Made by a program: the position numbers and the translations under genes. A stretch of DNA of 41,332 bases from Syntrophobacter sp. SbD2 (GTDB lineage Bacteria; Desulfobacterota; Binatia; UBA9968), in contig CAMDBU010000035.1 in NCBI GenBank assembly GCA_945889495.1, forward strand, positions 1-41,332, read 5' to 3'. Under the pieces are notes generated by a model. The model worked only from the letters and a program-made list of their open reading frames with translations, ran no database searches and was not told the DNA's origin. Positions 32,285-41,332 of this stretch are shown here, piece by piece; the stretch's first letter is position 1, and the number at the start of each line of letters is the position of its first letter.

Positions 32285-34570
32285 CTAAACCGGCTCCGCC
32301 GGCTTGGCGGGGGTGGGCGGACAGGGCTCGCCAGCGGGCTCGCCTTCGCGCGTGGCTGGGCCACATTTTTCCGCTGGCGCAGCCTCCGGCGTCTCGACGC
32401 GCACGGCTGGAGGAATGAAATCGGTCACCGGCATGCCCGCCGTGGCGGCTTTCATAAATTCGGTCCAGATCGGCAGCGCCGCTTCGGCGCCGGACAGACC
32501 GATTTTCGCCGGGCCGTCGTAGCCGACCCAGACCACGGCGAGTAGTTCCGGCGTGTAGCCGACAAACCAGGCGTCTTTGTAATCGTTGGTCGTGCCGGTC
32601 TTTCCCGCCGCCGGCCGGGTAAATCCCCAGCGCCGGGCGGAAGCGCCGGTGCCGCGGTCCATTACGCCTTTGAGCAGCTGGTTCATGCTGTAAGCCAGAC
32701 CTGGGCTGAGCACCTGTTCCAGTTTGACGTCGCGCTTCTCCAAGATCTTAGTGTTTTGGTCCATCACATGTTTGACCGCCACCGAGCGCGCACGCACACC
32801 GCCGTTGGCGAGAGTGGCAAACGCCACCGCCACTTCCAGCGGCGTCACTTCGGCCGAGCCCAGCGACAGCGACGGCACCGCCGGCAACGCACTCTCGATG
32901 CCCAAGCGGCGCGCCATGTCGCGCACCCGGCGGATGCCGACATCCTGAGCTACCCGCGCGGTGGCGGAATTGAGCGAGCTCTCCAGCGCGCGGCGCACCG
33001 TCACCGCACCGAAGTATTCGTTGTTATAGTTATGCGGCTGCCAAGACTGGCTACCGTCGTAGGACCAAGTGAATTGGCTGTCGTTCACCACCGTGTCGGC
33101 CGAATACTGCGTGCCGCTTTGCCCGCCATGCATGAAGGCGGCGAGAAACACGAAGGGCTTGAACACCGAACCGGCCTGCCGTTTAGCTTGAAAAATCCTG
33201 TTGAACTGCGACTTCTGATAATTGCGCCCACCGACCATCGCTTTGATTTCGCCGGTCTGCGGCCGGATCACCACGATGGCGCCCTCCAAACCTTCGTCGG
33301 CGTTTTTTTTCTTTTTCAATGCCGGATGAGACGCTTCCAGTTTAGCCAAACCTTCGACCAAGGCTTTTTCGGCGATCTTTTGCATTCTCAGATCGAGCCC
33401 GGTGAAAATCCGCAAACCGTCCTTTTCCAGAACGTCTTTCGGATAATTCTGATCCAGCTCGCGGCGGATGTAGTCGACGTAGTAAGGCGCTTCGTTGGTG
33501 ACTTTCACCAGCGCCCGCTGTGGTAACTTCTCTTGATACGCGGCGTCGTATTGTTTCTTGGTGATGATTTTATCGTCGAGCAATTTGGCCAGGACCACAT
33601 TGCGCCGCTTGGTCGCCGCATCGGCGTTGCGGTAGGGCGACAATCGATTGGGCGCGCGAATCAAACCGGTGAGCAGCGCGGTTTCACCGACGGTCAATTC
33701 CGCCAGCGGCTTGGAATAATAAAATTGCGCCGCTTCCCATATACCGAAGACACCCTGGGAGCCCCGTTGGCCCAAATAGATTTCATTCAAATAGTTCTCC
33801 AGGATCACTTCCTTGGAGTACTTGCGCTCGGCGATCAGCGCCATCACCGCCTCGGGAAACTTTCGTCCCAGGGTGCGCTCATCGCTCAACAAAAAGTTTT
33901 TCATCAACTGCTGGGTCAGCGTGCTGCCGCCCTGCTGTAAACTCAGATGGCGCAGGTTGACGAACATGGCGCGCAGGATACCGATGGGATCGACACCCGC
34001 GTGGCTGAAAAACCGTTCGTCCTCAATGGCGAGGATCGACTTGATCAACAGCGGCGGCACTTCCGGCAACTTTACGACGCGCCGCTCCTTCCAAATATGT
34101 TGATACAGACCGGTGACTACCTCGGGCTCGAGTTCAAGATCGAACTTTTCCGATTTGTTGGCGAGGTTTTCGATGCGGGTCAAAATATTGCCCTGAAGCG
34201 TCAAGCGAACCGGATAGCCTTTGACCTTCTCGGTGGGAAACTCGAAGTCGTGGAGAAAAGCCTCCACCGTGCCCTCGCCAGGGTTGAGCCGATAGGTGCC
34301 CTGGGTCTTGGGCGGCACCGCCACTTCGTAGTAACCGAGCCGACGCAGTTTGTCGGTGAGATCCTCTAAGCGCAGATTGACGCCGACGTAGAGGTGAAAG
34401 CTATCGGAATAGATCTTCGAGGCGAAGTCCCACTTGCGCCCTTCGAATTTCTTGGTGACCTTGTCTTCCCAATCCTTGAGAAACCACGCGCCCGCGACCA
34501 GGCCGCTGCTGGTGATGACCAGAAGTACGATGAGGCCGATGCTGAAGATTCGAAGCTGCAACTTCTTCAA
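32285..34570 (-). CDS. bifunctional penicillin-binding protein, PBP1B-like
   Basis: A 761-residue inner-membrane glycan polymerase/transpeptidase. One N-terminal membrane helix is followed by a UB2H-like domain (LRLEDLTDKLRRLGYYEV, about residues 67-150). The transglycosylase domain has EDERFFSHAGVDPIGILRA and GGSTLTQQLMKN. The transpeptidase domain has the catalytic SVFK (Ser in AGSVFKPF), SLN, and KTGTT. The UB2H domain, which in E. coli binds LpoB, puts it in the PBP1B group. TTG start with GGGAG eight bases upstream. The C-terminus is Pro/Glu-rich. Confidence 0.92.
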   Translation of the reverse strand: MKKLQLRIFSIGLIVLLVITSSGLVAGAWFLKDWEDKVTKKFEGRKWDFASKIYSDSFHLYVGVNLRLEDLTDKLRRLGYYEVAVPPKTQGTYRLNPGEGTVEAFLHDFEFPTEKVKGYPVRLTLQGNILTRIENLANKSEKFDLELEPEVVTGLYQHIWKERRVVKLPEVPPLLIKSILAIEDERFFSHAGVDPIGILRAMFVNLRHLSLQQGGSTLTQQLMKNFLLSDERTLGRKFPEAVMALIAERKYSKEVILENYLNEIYLGQRGSQGVFGIWEAAQFYYSKPLAELTVGETALLTGLIRAPNRLSPYRNADAATKRRNVVLAKLLDDKIITKKQYDAAYQEKLPQRALVKVTNEAPYYVDYIRRELDQNYPKDVLEKDGLRIFTGLDLRMQKIAEKALVEGLAKLEASHPALKKKKNADEGLEGAIVVIRPQTGEIKAMVGGRNYQKSQFNRIFQAKRQAGSVFKPFVFLAAFMHGGQSGTQYSADTVVNDSQFTWSYDGSQSWQPHNYNNEYFGAVTVRRALESSLNSATARVAQDVGIRRVRDMARRLGIESALPAVPSLSLGSAEVTPLEVAVAFATLANGGVRARSVAVKHVMDQNTKILEKRDVKLEQVLSPGLAYSMNQLLKGVMDRGTGASARRWGFTRPAAGKTGTTNDYKDAWFVGYTPELLAVVWVGYDGPAKIGLSGAEAALPIWTEFMKAATAGMPVTDFIPPAVRVETPEAAPAEKCGPATREGEPAGEPCPPTPAKPAEPV

Positions 34571-34696
34571 ATCCGATGCTCCCGGTTAACCATTGAATCT
34601 TGAGAATCTTGGCGCACAAATTTGCCAAATGCAATGGAAAGAGGGCCGGCGCGGTCGCCGAGCCCTCAAGAAATTATCCAACATTGACAAGTGCGC

Positions 34697-36196
34697 TTAA
34701 CGTTGCGGTTTGAGCGCCAAGAACAACGTGCTCTCACCGCGCCGCACCAGGAACAATACACCGCGTCCCTTTTTAATCGCCGCCACCGACTTGCGGTACT
34801 CGTCGAGATTGCGGATCGGCCGGCGGTCGATTTCCATCAGCACGTCGCCGCGCCGAATGCCGGCGTCATCGGCGGCGCTACCCGGCTCCACTGCTGAGAC
34901 CACCACGCCCTCGGCTTTTTCCAAGCCCAAGCTTTCGGCCATTTGCGGCGTCAAGCGCTGCACGGTGAGACCGAGTTCGCCCTTCTCCGGCGCCGAGGCG
35001 ACCACCTCTTCATCCTTGAGCTCGCCGACGGCGACGCCGAGGGTTATTTCTTTCTTATCGCGCACCAATTTCATGCGGACTTTTTTATCCACCGGTGTGC
35101 GCGCCACGATGATCGGCAGATCGCCGGAATCTTTGACCGGGTTGCCGTCAAACTCGACGATGACATCGCCAACCTTAACGCCAGCTTTTTCCGCCGGCCC
35201 ATCCTTGGAGACATTGGCGACCAAAGCGCCTTGAGCTTTGTCCAGACCGAGGCTGTCGGCGATCTCCGGGCTGACTTTTTGAATCAACACGCCCAAAAAG
35301 CCGCGCGTGACTTTGCCCTTGCCGCGCAATTGCGGCAAGAGCTCTTTGACCAGATTGATCGGGATCGCGAAGCCGATGCCCATGTTGCCGCCGGTGCGGC
35401 TGAAGATCGCCGTGTTGATGCCGACGATCTCGCCGCGCAAATTGATCAACGGCCCGCCGGAATTGCCGGGATTGATCGACGCATCGGTTTGAATGAAGTT
35501 GTCATAGGGCCCCTGGCCGATATGCCGCCCTTTGGCGCTAACGATGCCGGAGGTCACCGTGCTGTCCAAACCGAAAGGGTTACCGATCGCCACCACCCAC
35601 TCGCCGACTTCGAGCTTGTCGGAGTCACCGAAACTGGCCGCGGGCAGGGACGACTTGGCGTTGATCTTGATCACCGCGACATCGGTCTTGGCATCGCGGC
35701 CGATCACCTTGGCTTCATATTCTTGATCGTCGGAAAGTTTGACGACGATCTTCGAGGCGTTCTCCACCACATGATTGTTGGTCAGGATCGAGCCGTCGCT
35801 ATCGATGATGAAGCCCGAGCCAAGACTACGCTGGCGCTGCGGCCCGCGCGGCGTCGGTCCGCCGAAAAACCGTTTCCAAAAATCGTTGAACTGATCGTCC
35901 TCGCCGCCAAAAGGGCTGCCGAACTCCTGGCCGCCGCCACGCCCTTCGCTAACCTGAGTGGTGGAAATGTTGACCACCAGCGGCTTCATCTTTTTCGCCA
36001 AGGTGACGAAATCGGGCAGACCACCGGATAAGCGCGACTCGGGCGAGCCGGCATCGCCCAAGAAGTTCACCGCCCGGCCCGGCGACAACCAGTCCAGACT
36101 GCCGCTGATTCCAAGCCCCACCACCAGCGACACTAGGGCGACTAATATCGCGCCCTTCATACTGATGCTGCCGCCCCATTTACTTTCCGGTTCCAT
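34697..36196 (-). CDS. Do-family serine protease/chaperone HtrA (DegP/DegQ)
   Basis: A 499-residue periplasmic protease. A membrane anchor or uncleaved signal (about 14-36) is followed by the trypsin-like domain with His142 (LTNNHVVEN), Asp172 (TDVAVIKI) and Ser246 (NPGNSGGPL), and two PDZ domains (about 285-375 and 400-495). All catalytic residues are intact. It degrades misfolded envelope proteins. AGGAG precedes the ATG. It follows the DUF1844 gene by eight bases, so the two are coupled. Confidence 0.93.
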   Translation of the reverse strand: MEPESKWGGSISMKGAILVALVSLVVGLGISGSLDWLSPGRAVNFLGDAGSPESRLSGGLPDFVTLAKKMKPLVVNISTTQVSEGRGGGQEFGSPFGGEDDQFNDFWKRFFGGPTPRGPQRQRSLGSGFIIDSDGSILTNNHVVENASKIVVKLSDDQEYEAKVIGRDAKTDVAVIKINAKSSLPAASFGDSDKLEVGEWVVAIGNPFGLDSTVTSGIVSAKGRHIGQGPYDNFIQTDASINPGNSGGPLINLRGEIVGINTAIFSRTGGNMGIGFAIPINLVKELLPQLRGKGKVTRGFLGVLIQKVSPEIADSLGLDKAQGALVANVSKDGPAEKAGVKVGDVIVEFDGNPVKDSGDLPIIVARTPVDKKVRMKLVRDKKEITLGVAVGELKDEEVVASAPEKGELGLTVQRLTPQMAESLGLEKAEGVVVSAVEPGSAADDAGIRRGDVLMEIDRRPIRNLDEYRKSVAAIKKGRGVLFLVRRGESTLFLALKPQR

Positions 36197-36204
36197 CCAA
36201 GCTC

Positions 36205-36633
36205 CTATCGCTTCTTCACTGCTTCGACATACTTCATGCGCAAATCGAAAAGGATTCCTTCCATCAGCCGATCCTCGTTGGCGTTCAGGTTGCCGCGGGT
36301 TTTTTCTCGCAGCATGCCGACCAGGTCGATCATCTGTTTGGCCACGCCGATATCGGTTTCGATCTTACCGCTCATCGGGCTGGGGATCTCACCTAAATGC
36401 ATCAAAGCCTGGGTGCTCAAGCTAATCACAAAGGTCGAGAAATCGATCTCCGGTAACGCGTTGTCTTGACCACTCCCCGGCCGCTCCGGCGCCGGCTCTG
36501 CCGGTGGCGGCTCACTGGCGACCTGGGGCGCTTCCGTGGTCTCGTCCCGCGCCTCGCCGGTCTCCGGTGAGAATCGCCGACGATCCTGAACCGTGAATCC
36601 TTGGTTTTCGATTTTTTCTTCTTCTGCCGCCAT
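36205..36633 (-). CDS. DUF1844 protein
   Basis: A 142-residue protein. An acidic, Pro/Glu-rich N-terminal half (1-70) precedes the DUF1844 domain: FSTFVISLSTQALMHLGEIP and a helical region (AKQMIDLVGMLREKTRGNL) ending MKYVEAVKKR. DUF1844 proteins are common in Deltaproteobacteria and Chlorobi, often near htrA-type genes. Function unknown. GGGAGAAG lies upstream. Spacing to htrA implies one transcript. Confidence 0.85.
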   Translation of the reverse strand: MAAEEEKIENQGFTVQDRRRFSPETGEARDETTEAPQVASEPPPAEPAPERPGSGQDNALPEIDFSTFVISLSTQALMHLGEIPSPMSGKIETDIGVAKQMIDLVGMLREKTRGNLNANEDRLMEGILFDLRMKYVEAVKKR

Positions 36634-36805
36634 TTCTTTCTTCTCCCGTAAACCCTAGAGAAAAAAAAGCCTGGAAAGCGCAACCGCAATCGACCATCGG
36701 ATCGCGCCCACCAGACGATCGGTTAAAAATTCTGTCTATTCGGAATCAGGCACAATGGTTATGAGAATAATTCGCTCGACTTGGACTCGCAAACACGTGT
36801 TCGGA

Positions 36806-37843
36806 TCAAACTGTAATCCCCACCCCTAGCCTTGTCAAGTTAGCGATTTCCGGGAGCTTTCTGAGCTCATGAATAACTTCCGCCGGGGTCAGCCCGGACA
36901 AGCAAGGATGATCCGCGGCGCGCTCCATGGCAGGGTCGTCGCAAGGTGAACCAGCGATCGCCCGGCGCAAAACCGTCACCCGCGGCCCGCGTGGCGCCCA
37001 TTGGCGCTCGTCCGATGGGCCGAATAGCGCCACGGTACGGCTACCCACCGCCGCGGCGAGATGGGACACGCCGCTATCGTTGCCGAGGCAAAGATCGCCG
37101 CCGGCCAAGAGCGCCGCCAATTGCGCCAGGTCGAGATCGCCGGCGACAATCCCAGCGCCGGATAATCGCTCGACGCCGCGCCGTTCGCGCTCCACCGGCC
37201 CAAGGACAACCACCACCTGGCCGCCGAGTTGAGCGCGCCACCACTGGGCGATCTCAAGAAAATTCTCCTCAGGCCAATTTTTCTCCCGGGCGCCGCTGCC
37301 GGGAGCGACGATCAATCGCGGCACTCCGGCGCAACCGTTGGCGCGGTAGAAATCGTCGCGCCAATGGAGAGCCTCGGGACGGAGCGACACCAACGGCTCT
37401 GGTTCGTCCGGCGATTGAGCAGCGACGCATGCCAGATAAAAATCCGCCTGATGACCGGTAAAAGTTTCCGAGCGAAAGGGAAACAGCTGCGCGCGTCCGG
37501 GAGCGACCTCTTGCAGCTGTTCGACGAACAGCGACTGCTGGCTGGCGAACCAGGAATAGACCGCGTTATAGAGTTCGAAGAATTGGCGAACCCGCTCGTC
37601 GCCGACGCCATCGGTCATGAATAATTGGCGGATTTCGTAACGTTCCAAGGACAACACGCGCACCGCGGGCGGCGCGATGGCGGCGAACTCGCTGCGCGCC
37701 AGCAAATCGACGGCGTAGCTGCGCGCAAGAGAGTGCAGCGCCGGCAGAAAACAGATGAAGTCGCCCAGAGCGCCGGGAAACAGCGCGCAGAGCCGCGGCT
37801 TGGCGCTCTCAGCGAGCGCGGTTTCGGCTAAATTCATTGACAT
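36806..37843 (-). CDS. family 9 glycosyltransferase (heptosyltransferase-like)
   Basis: A 345-residue GT9 enzyme. The N-terminal FPGALGDFICFLPALHSLAR acceptor region and the C-terminal nucleotide-sugar region (VAPGSGAREKNWPEENF, GNDSGVSHLAAAVGSRTVAL, FGPS) match ADP-heptose:LPS heptosyltransferases. It probably works at the inner face of the membrane on lipopolysaccharide core. The frame stays open to 37900, but paired ATGs at 37843 and 37837 give the normal N-terminus; no strong ribosome binding site. It is divergent from cysK by 74 bases. Confidence 0.83.
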   Translation of the reverse strand: MSMNLAETALAESAKPRLCALFPGALGDFICFLPALHSLARSYAVDLLARSEFAAIAPPAVRVLSLERYEIRQLFMTDGVGDERVRQFFELYNAVYSWFASQQSLFVEQLQEVAPGRAQLFPFRSETFTGHQADFYLACVAAQSPDEPEPLVSLRPEALHWRDDFYRANGCAGVPRLIVAPGSGAREKNWPEENFLEIAQWWRAQLGGQVVVVLGPVERERRGVERLSGAGIVAGDLDLAQLAALLAGGDLCLGNDSGVSHLAAAVGSRTVALFGPSDERQWAPRGPRVTVLRRAIAGSPCDDPAMERAADHPCLSGLTPAEVIHELRKLPEIANLTRLGVGITV

Positions 37844-37917
37844 TGACCGGTCGAGACTATAGCATTTTGCCAGTGGCAAATCGAAATTCACTCCCTTCAT
37901 GAAAGTCGAGACAATTC

Positions 37918-38846
<929 letters not shown>

Positions 38847-38871
<25 letters not shown>

Positions 38872-39659
38872 GCGAAATCCTGCGCCAATCGGAGCGGCTG
38901 CTAGTGGCATTCTCCGCCGGCGTCGATTCGACCTTTTTGTTGAAAGCGGCCCATCTCGCTCTCGGCGACGGCGTCATCGCGCTCACCGCGTCATCTGCGT
39001 CCGTGCCACCTGGCGAGCTTGAAGCGGCGAAAAGTTTTGCCGCCAGCCTGGGCTGCCGCCATATCGTGCTCGACTCCCACGAGATCGACAATCCCAATTA
39101 CACGCAGAACCCGGTCAATCGCTGTTTTTTCTGCAAAGACGAACTCTATAAAATTTGCCGTGAGCAGGCGGACAAATTGGGCTTGTCGACCATCGTCGAT
39201 GGCACGAACCTCGACGACCTCAAAGATCATCGCCCCGGACTGCAAGCCGCCGATCAATGGCACGTGCGCCATCCACTAGTGGAAGCCGGCATGACCAAGG
39301 ACGACATTCGGCGCTACAGCCAGGAGCTCGACCTGCCGACCTGGGACAAACCATCGAGCCCTTGCCTGTCATCGCGCTTTCCCTATGGCACCGCCATTGA
39401 TCTGGAAAAATTGAAGAAGGTCGGCAGCTGTGAAGTATTTTTGAAAGGGCTGGGCTTCCGCGAATTCCGCGTGCGTTATCACGATGATCTGGCGAGAATC
39501 GAAGTCAACCCGAGCGAATTCGACAAGCTCTTCGATAAAGCCCTACGCGACGCCATCGTCAAACGTTTCAAGGAAATCGGCTTTAAATTCGTCAGCCTCG
39601 ACCTCCAAGGCTTTCGCAGCGGCAGCTTGAACGAAGGCCTCAAAGCGCCGGCCAATTAG
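38847..39659 (+). CDS. larE: ATP-dependent sacrificial sulfur transferase LarE
   Basis: A 270-residue PP-loop ATPase. LarE donates sulfur from its own cysteine to make the nickel-pincer nucleotide cofactor of lactate racemase-type enzymes. Seen: PP-loop FSAGVDST (22-29), the [11 protein letters not shown] pair C93/C96, and the C173 segment [11 protein letters not shown], equivalent to the sacrificial cysteine region. The reading frame overlaps cysK. larB, larC and a LarA homologue are absent from the window, so the target cofactor is inferred. The end overlaps ispD by four bases. Confidence 0.9.
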
Positions 39660-40354
39660 CCGACCACTCGGGCGGCAATCAGCGCCTCGGCCAGCAGTAA
39701 ATCTTCCGGCACCGTAATCTTAAAGTTGGTGCGCTCCCCTTCGACAACGAAGACCGGCTTGCCCATGCGCTCCACCACCATGGCGTCGTCGGTAGCGTCG
39801 TAACCATCGCGCACAGCCAACTCATGGGCGGCGACGATCAGTTCACGGTGAAAAATTTGCGGCGTCTGGATCTCCCATAGCCCGGCCCGTTCCGGCGTGT
39901 TTTGCACCAAACTATCGGCGCCCACTCGCTTGAGGGTATCGCGCGCCGGCAGGCCAACCACCGCCGCGCCATGAACCCGCGCCGCTTCGATACAGCGGTC
40001 GATGAGCGGCGTGGAAACGAACGGCCGGGCGCCGTCGTGAATTAGCACCAGATCAGCGCTGGCGCTGATCTTTTCCAAGCCCCGGCGCACGGATTCTTGG
40101 CGCGTCGCGCCGCCGGTTTGAAGAATAATGGCGCGGCTTTTGAACGAAACCTCAGCGTCGAGCAGTTGGCGGCAATAGTCGATATCCTCGGAGCCGACGA
40201 CAAGGACCAGGTCGGTTACTGATTGCGAAGAAAACACCCGGTCGAGCGTGCGCAGGATCAGCGCCCGGCCGGCGATCGGCAGATAGGTCTTGGCAGTGGC
40301 GCCGCCGATGCGGCGGCCAGCACCCGCGGCAACTATGATCGCAGTCACATACAT
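39656..40354 (-). CDS. ispD: 2-C-methyl-D-erythritol 4-phosphate cytidylyltransferase
   Basis: A 232-residue MEP-pathway enzyme that couples CTP to methylerythritol 4-phosphate. Motifs: IIVAAGAGRRIGGATAKTYL (nucleotide-binding loop), LVLIHDGARPFVS, TPQIFHRELI and DDAMVVERMG. A GGAG site lies six bases before the ATG, right behind the U-tract of a strong hairpin that follows carD. It is convergent with larE. ispF, often next to it, is not present here. Confidence 0.95.
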   Translation of the reverse strand: MYVTAIIVAAGAGRRIGGATAKTYLPIAGRALILRTLDRVFSSQSVTDLVLVVGSEDIDYCRQLLDAEVSFKSRAIILQTGGATRQESVRRGLEKISASADLVLIHDGARPFVSTPLIDRCIEAARVHGAAVVGLPARDTLKRVGADSLVQNTPERAGLWEIQTPQIFHRELIVAAHELAVRDGYDATDDAMVVERMGKPVFVVEGERTNFKITVPEDLLLAEALIAARVVG

Positions 40355-40369
40355 CGGCGCTCCAAAACA

Positions 40370-40400
40370 AAAGAGCCGAGAGATAAGCTCTCGGCTCTTT
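40370..40400 (-). terminator. intrinsic terminator/attenuator between carD and ispD
   Basis: AAAGAGCCGAGAG (40370-40382) and CTCTCGGCTCTTT (40388-40400) form a perfect 13-pair stem with a five-base loop. On the minus-strand transcript it is followed by TTTTGTTTT-type U-rich sequence and then the ispD ribosome binding site. It should end most carD transcription; any ispD transcription from the carD promoter would need read-through. Confidence 0.85.
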
Positions 40401-40427
40401 GAAACATATTCGATTTCGCTTCGCTAC

Positions 40428-40910
40428 TCAGTGGGTGAATATGTGACGCAGCTCTTCCATAATTTTCTCTTCCGAATGGGAGCGCGCGATGGACAGCTCT
40501 TTGACCAGCAAATTGCGCGCGGTATCGAGCATTTTACGCTCGCCGAAAGAAAGCTCTTTATCGCCTTTGAGGACGAACAGATCGCGCAACACCTTGGCGA
40601 TTTCTAAAATCGAGCCAGTCTTGATCTTTTCGGTGTACTCGCGATAACGGCGATTCCAAGTCTGCTGGTCGGTTCCGACCTTCTTGGTACGCAAAACCTT
40701 GTAGACCTTGTTGACCATTGCCCGGTCGATGATCTTGCGCAAGCCCACGGAATCGACATTGTCGGTGGGGATCATGATCTTCATATCGGTTTCTAAAATG
40801 CGCAGCATATAAAACTTCCGCTCCGAGCCCGAGATGGTATGCGAACGGATCGCTTCAATCTCGCCAACCCCATGGGCCGGATAAACAACCTTCTCACCTA
40901 CCTTAAACAT
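40428..40910 (-). CDS. CarD-family transcriptional regulator
   Basis: A 160-residue CarD/CdnL-type protein. The N-terminal RNA polymerase-interacting domain has FKVGEKVVYPAHGVGEIEAI and the IPTDNVDSVGLRKII stretch. The C-terminal helical DNA-binding domain has WNRRYREYTEKIKTGSILE and LSFGERKMLDTARNLLVKEL. CarD binds RNA polymerase beta and stabilises the open complex, affecting rRNA and other promoters. GAGGAGG lies just upstream of the ATG. It is separated from ispD by a terminator. Confidence 0.94.
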   Translation of the reverse strand: MFKVGEKVVYPAHGVGEIEAIRSHTISGSERKFYMLRILETDMKIMIPTDNVDSVGLRKIIDRAMVNKVYKVLRTKKVGTDQQTWNRRYREYTEKIKTGSILEIAKVLRDLFVLKGDKELSFGERKMLDTARNLLVKELSIARSHSEEKIMEELRHIFTH

Positions 40911-41332
40911 GAGAACCTCCTCGTGAACCGAAACATTCGCGTTTGAGAACGAACCAGAGTCGATGATGGATGGCTGAAACTAGAACACAGTGAAAAGCAG
41001 GCGGGGTGGGCTGGATAGCGCGGCGAGCGAAACTGACATCGGGTAATGTTTTAATTTGCATCGTGCCGCGCGTCATCGTCCCGCTGCCGGAACGTCAAAA
41101 AAAATTAGCGGCCACCAACTGCGGACCGCCATTTCGGATAACCAGCAGGTAACTTATACAACAGACGCAAACGGCCCGTCAAGCTATATAGTGCCTGACA
41201 GAAAACCCCGTTTTTTTAGAACCCGGCCTGCTAATTTTTGAGCGCAACACGCGGGTTTCGTGTTTTCATGTGCGAACGGCAAAGTTTTGGAGTTATTGCG
41301 AATCCCCACACGCGTTGCGTCAACTTCTGGAC
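40911..41332. other. gene-free right end of the window
   Basis: This 422-base stretch holds the upstream region of carD and nothing else I can support. Short open frames are unconvincing. AT-rich stretches (41095-41106, 41209-41241) contain a distant AAAAATTAGC/GCTAATTTTT pair, and no promoter stands out clearly. Confidence 0.6.

Noticed and set aside
34943-36031. 362-codon open frame antisense to htrA
   Set aside because: Composition is His/Asp/Arg-rich without a recognisable fold, mirroring codon bias of htrA.
41056-41241. 61-codon frame at the right end
   Set aside because: Low-complexity, no ribosome binding site and no recognisable features.

Overview
The window reads as a chromosomal segment of an uncultured Gram-negative bacterium with GC-rich, strongly biased codon use. 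Outer-membrane and periplasmic traits are abundant: a TonB-type protein, an HtrA/DegP protease, a PBP1B-like transglycosylase/transpeptidase, a lipopolysaccharide-type family 9 glycosyltransferase, TatA, and a Tat-exported amidohydrolase. A CarD-type regulator next to ispD, a DUF1844 protein, a two-subunit GcvPA/GcvPB and an F420-type luciferase-like oxidoreductase fit a deltaproteobacterial-grade lineage (Desulfobacterota, Binatota, Tectomicrobia or similar). No rRNA, tRNA or phylogenetic marker fixes this, so the placement is inference. I see no phage, insertion sequence or CRISPR array; most genes are core or metabolic.

Left part (1-9.3 kb): an esterase, HtpX, an LLM oxidoreductase, then a gene easily missed at 2886-3119. 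This is a 77-codon glutaredoxin-like protein on the minus strand whose first active-site position is an in-frame UGA (UGPC). A bacterial SECIS-like hairpin sits at the right distance behind the UGA, and the gene has a good ribosome binding site and promoter: a selenoprotein. An M28 peptidase with a PDZ domain, a glutathione transferase, a phosphatidylcholine synthase, an alkaline phosphatase and a ferritin-like/VIT1 membrane protein follow.

Middle-left (9.3-17 kb): threonine ammonia-lyase; a sulfur-transfer cassette (ThiF/MoeB-like E1 enzyme, CysO-like carrier ending GGF, CysM-like cysteine synthase, stand-alone NIL-domain protein); an ECF sigma factor/anti-sigma pair with an overlapping exported protein; a zinc-ribbon DUF3426 protein; TatA; a TonB-family protein. 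Centre (17-22.6 kb): folD-gcvT-gcvH-gcvPA-gcvPB, all on the minus strand, make a glycine cleavage/one-carbon unit. Its GcvH carries an unusual acidic tail.

Right part: an alpha/beta hydrolase-LigA-LigB operon for extradiol-type cleavage; a Tat-dependent amidohydrolase; a DUF4160/HTH toxin-antitoxin-like pair with its own promoter and palindromic operator; then a long minus-strand run (family 9 glycosyltransferase, DUF1844, HtrA, PBP1B, TPR lipoprotein, TsaD, RsmA, MutM, MFS exporter). The end holds a second cysteine synthase (CysK) overlapping larE, and carD-ispD separated by a strong hairpin terminator that abuts the ispD ribosome binding site.

Several intergenic spaces hold short-period repeats (9-nt CACGAA, CACAGAG and CTTTGCG arrays, AATTATC-type arrays, GTCAGTTG pairs) and hairpins of unknown function.
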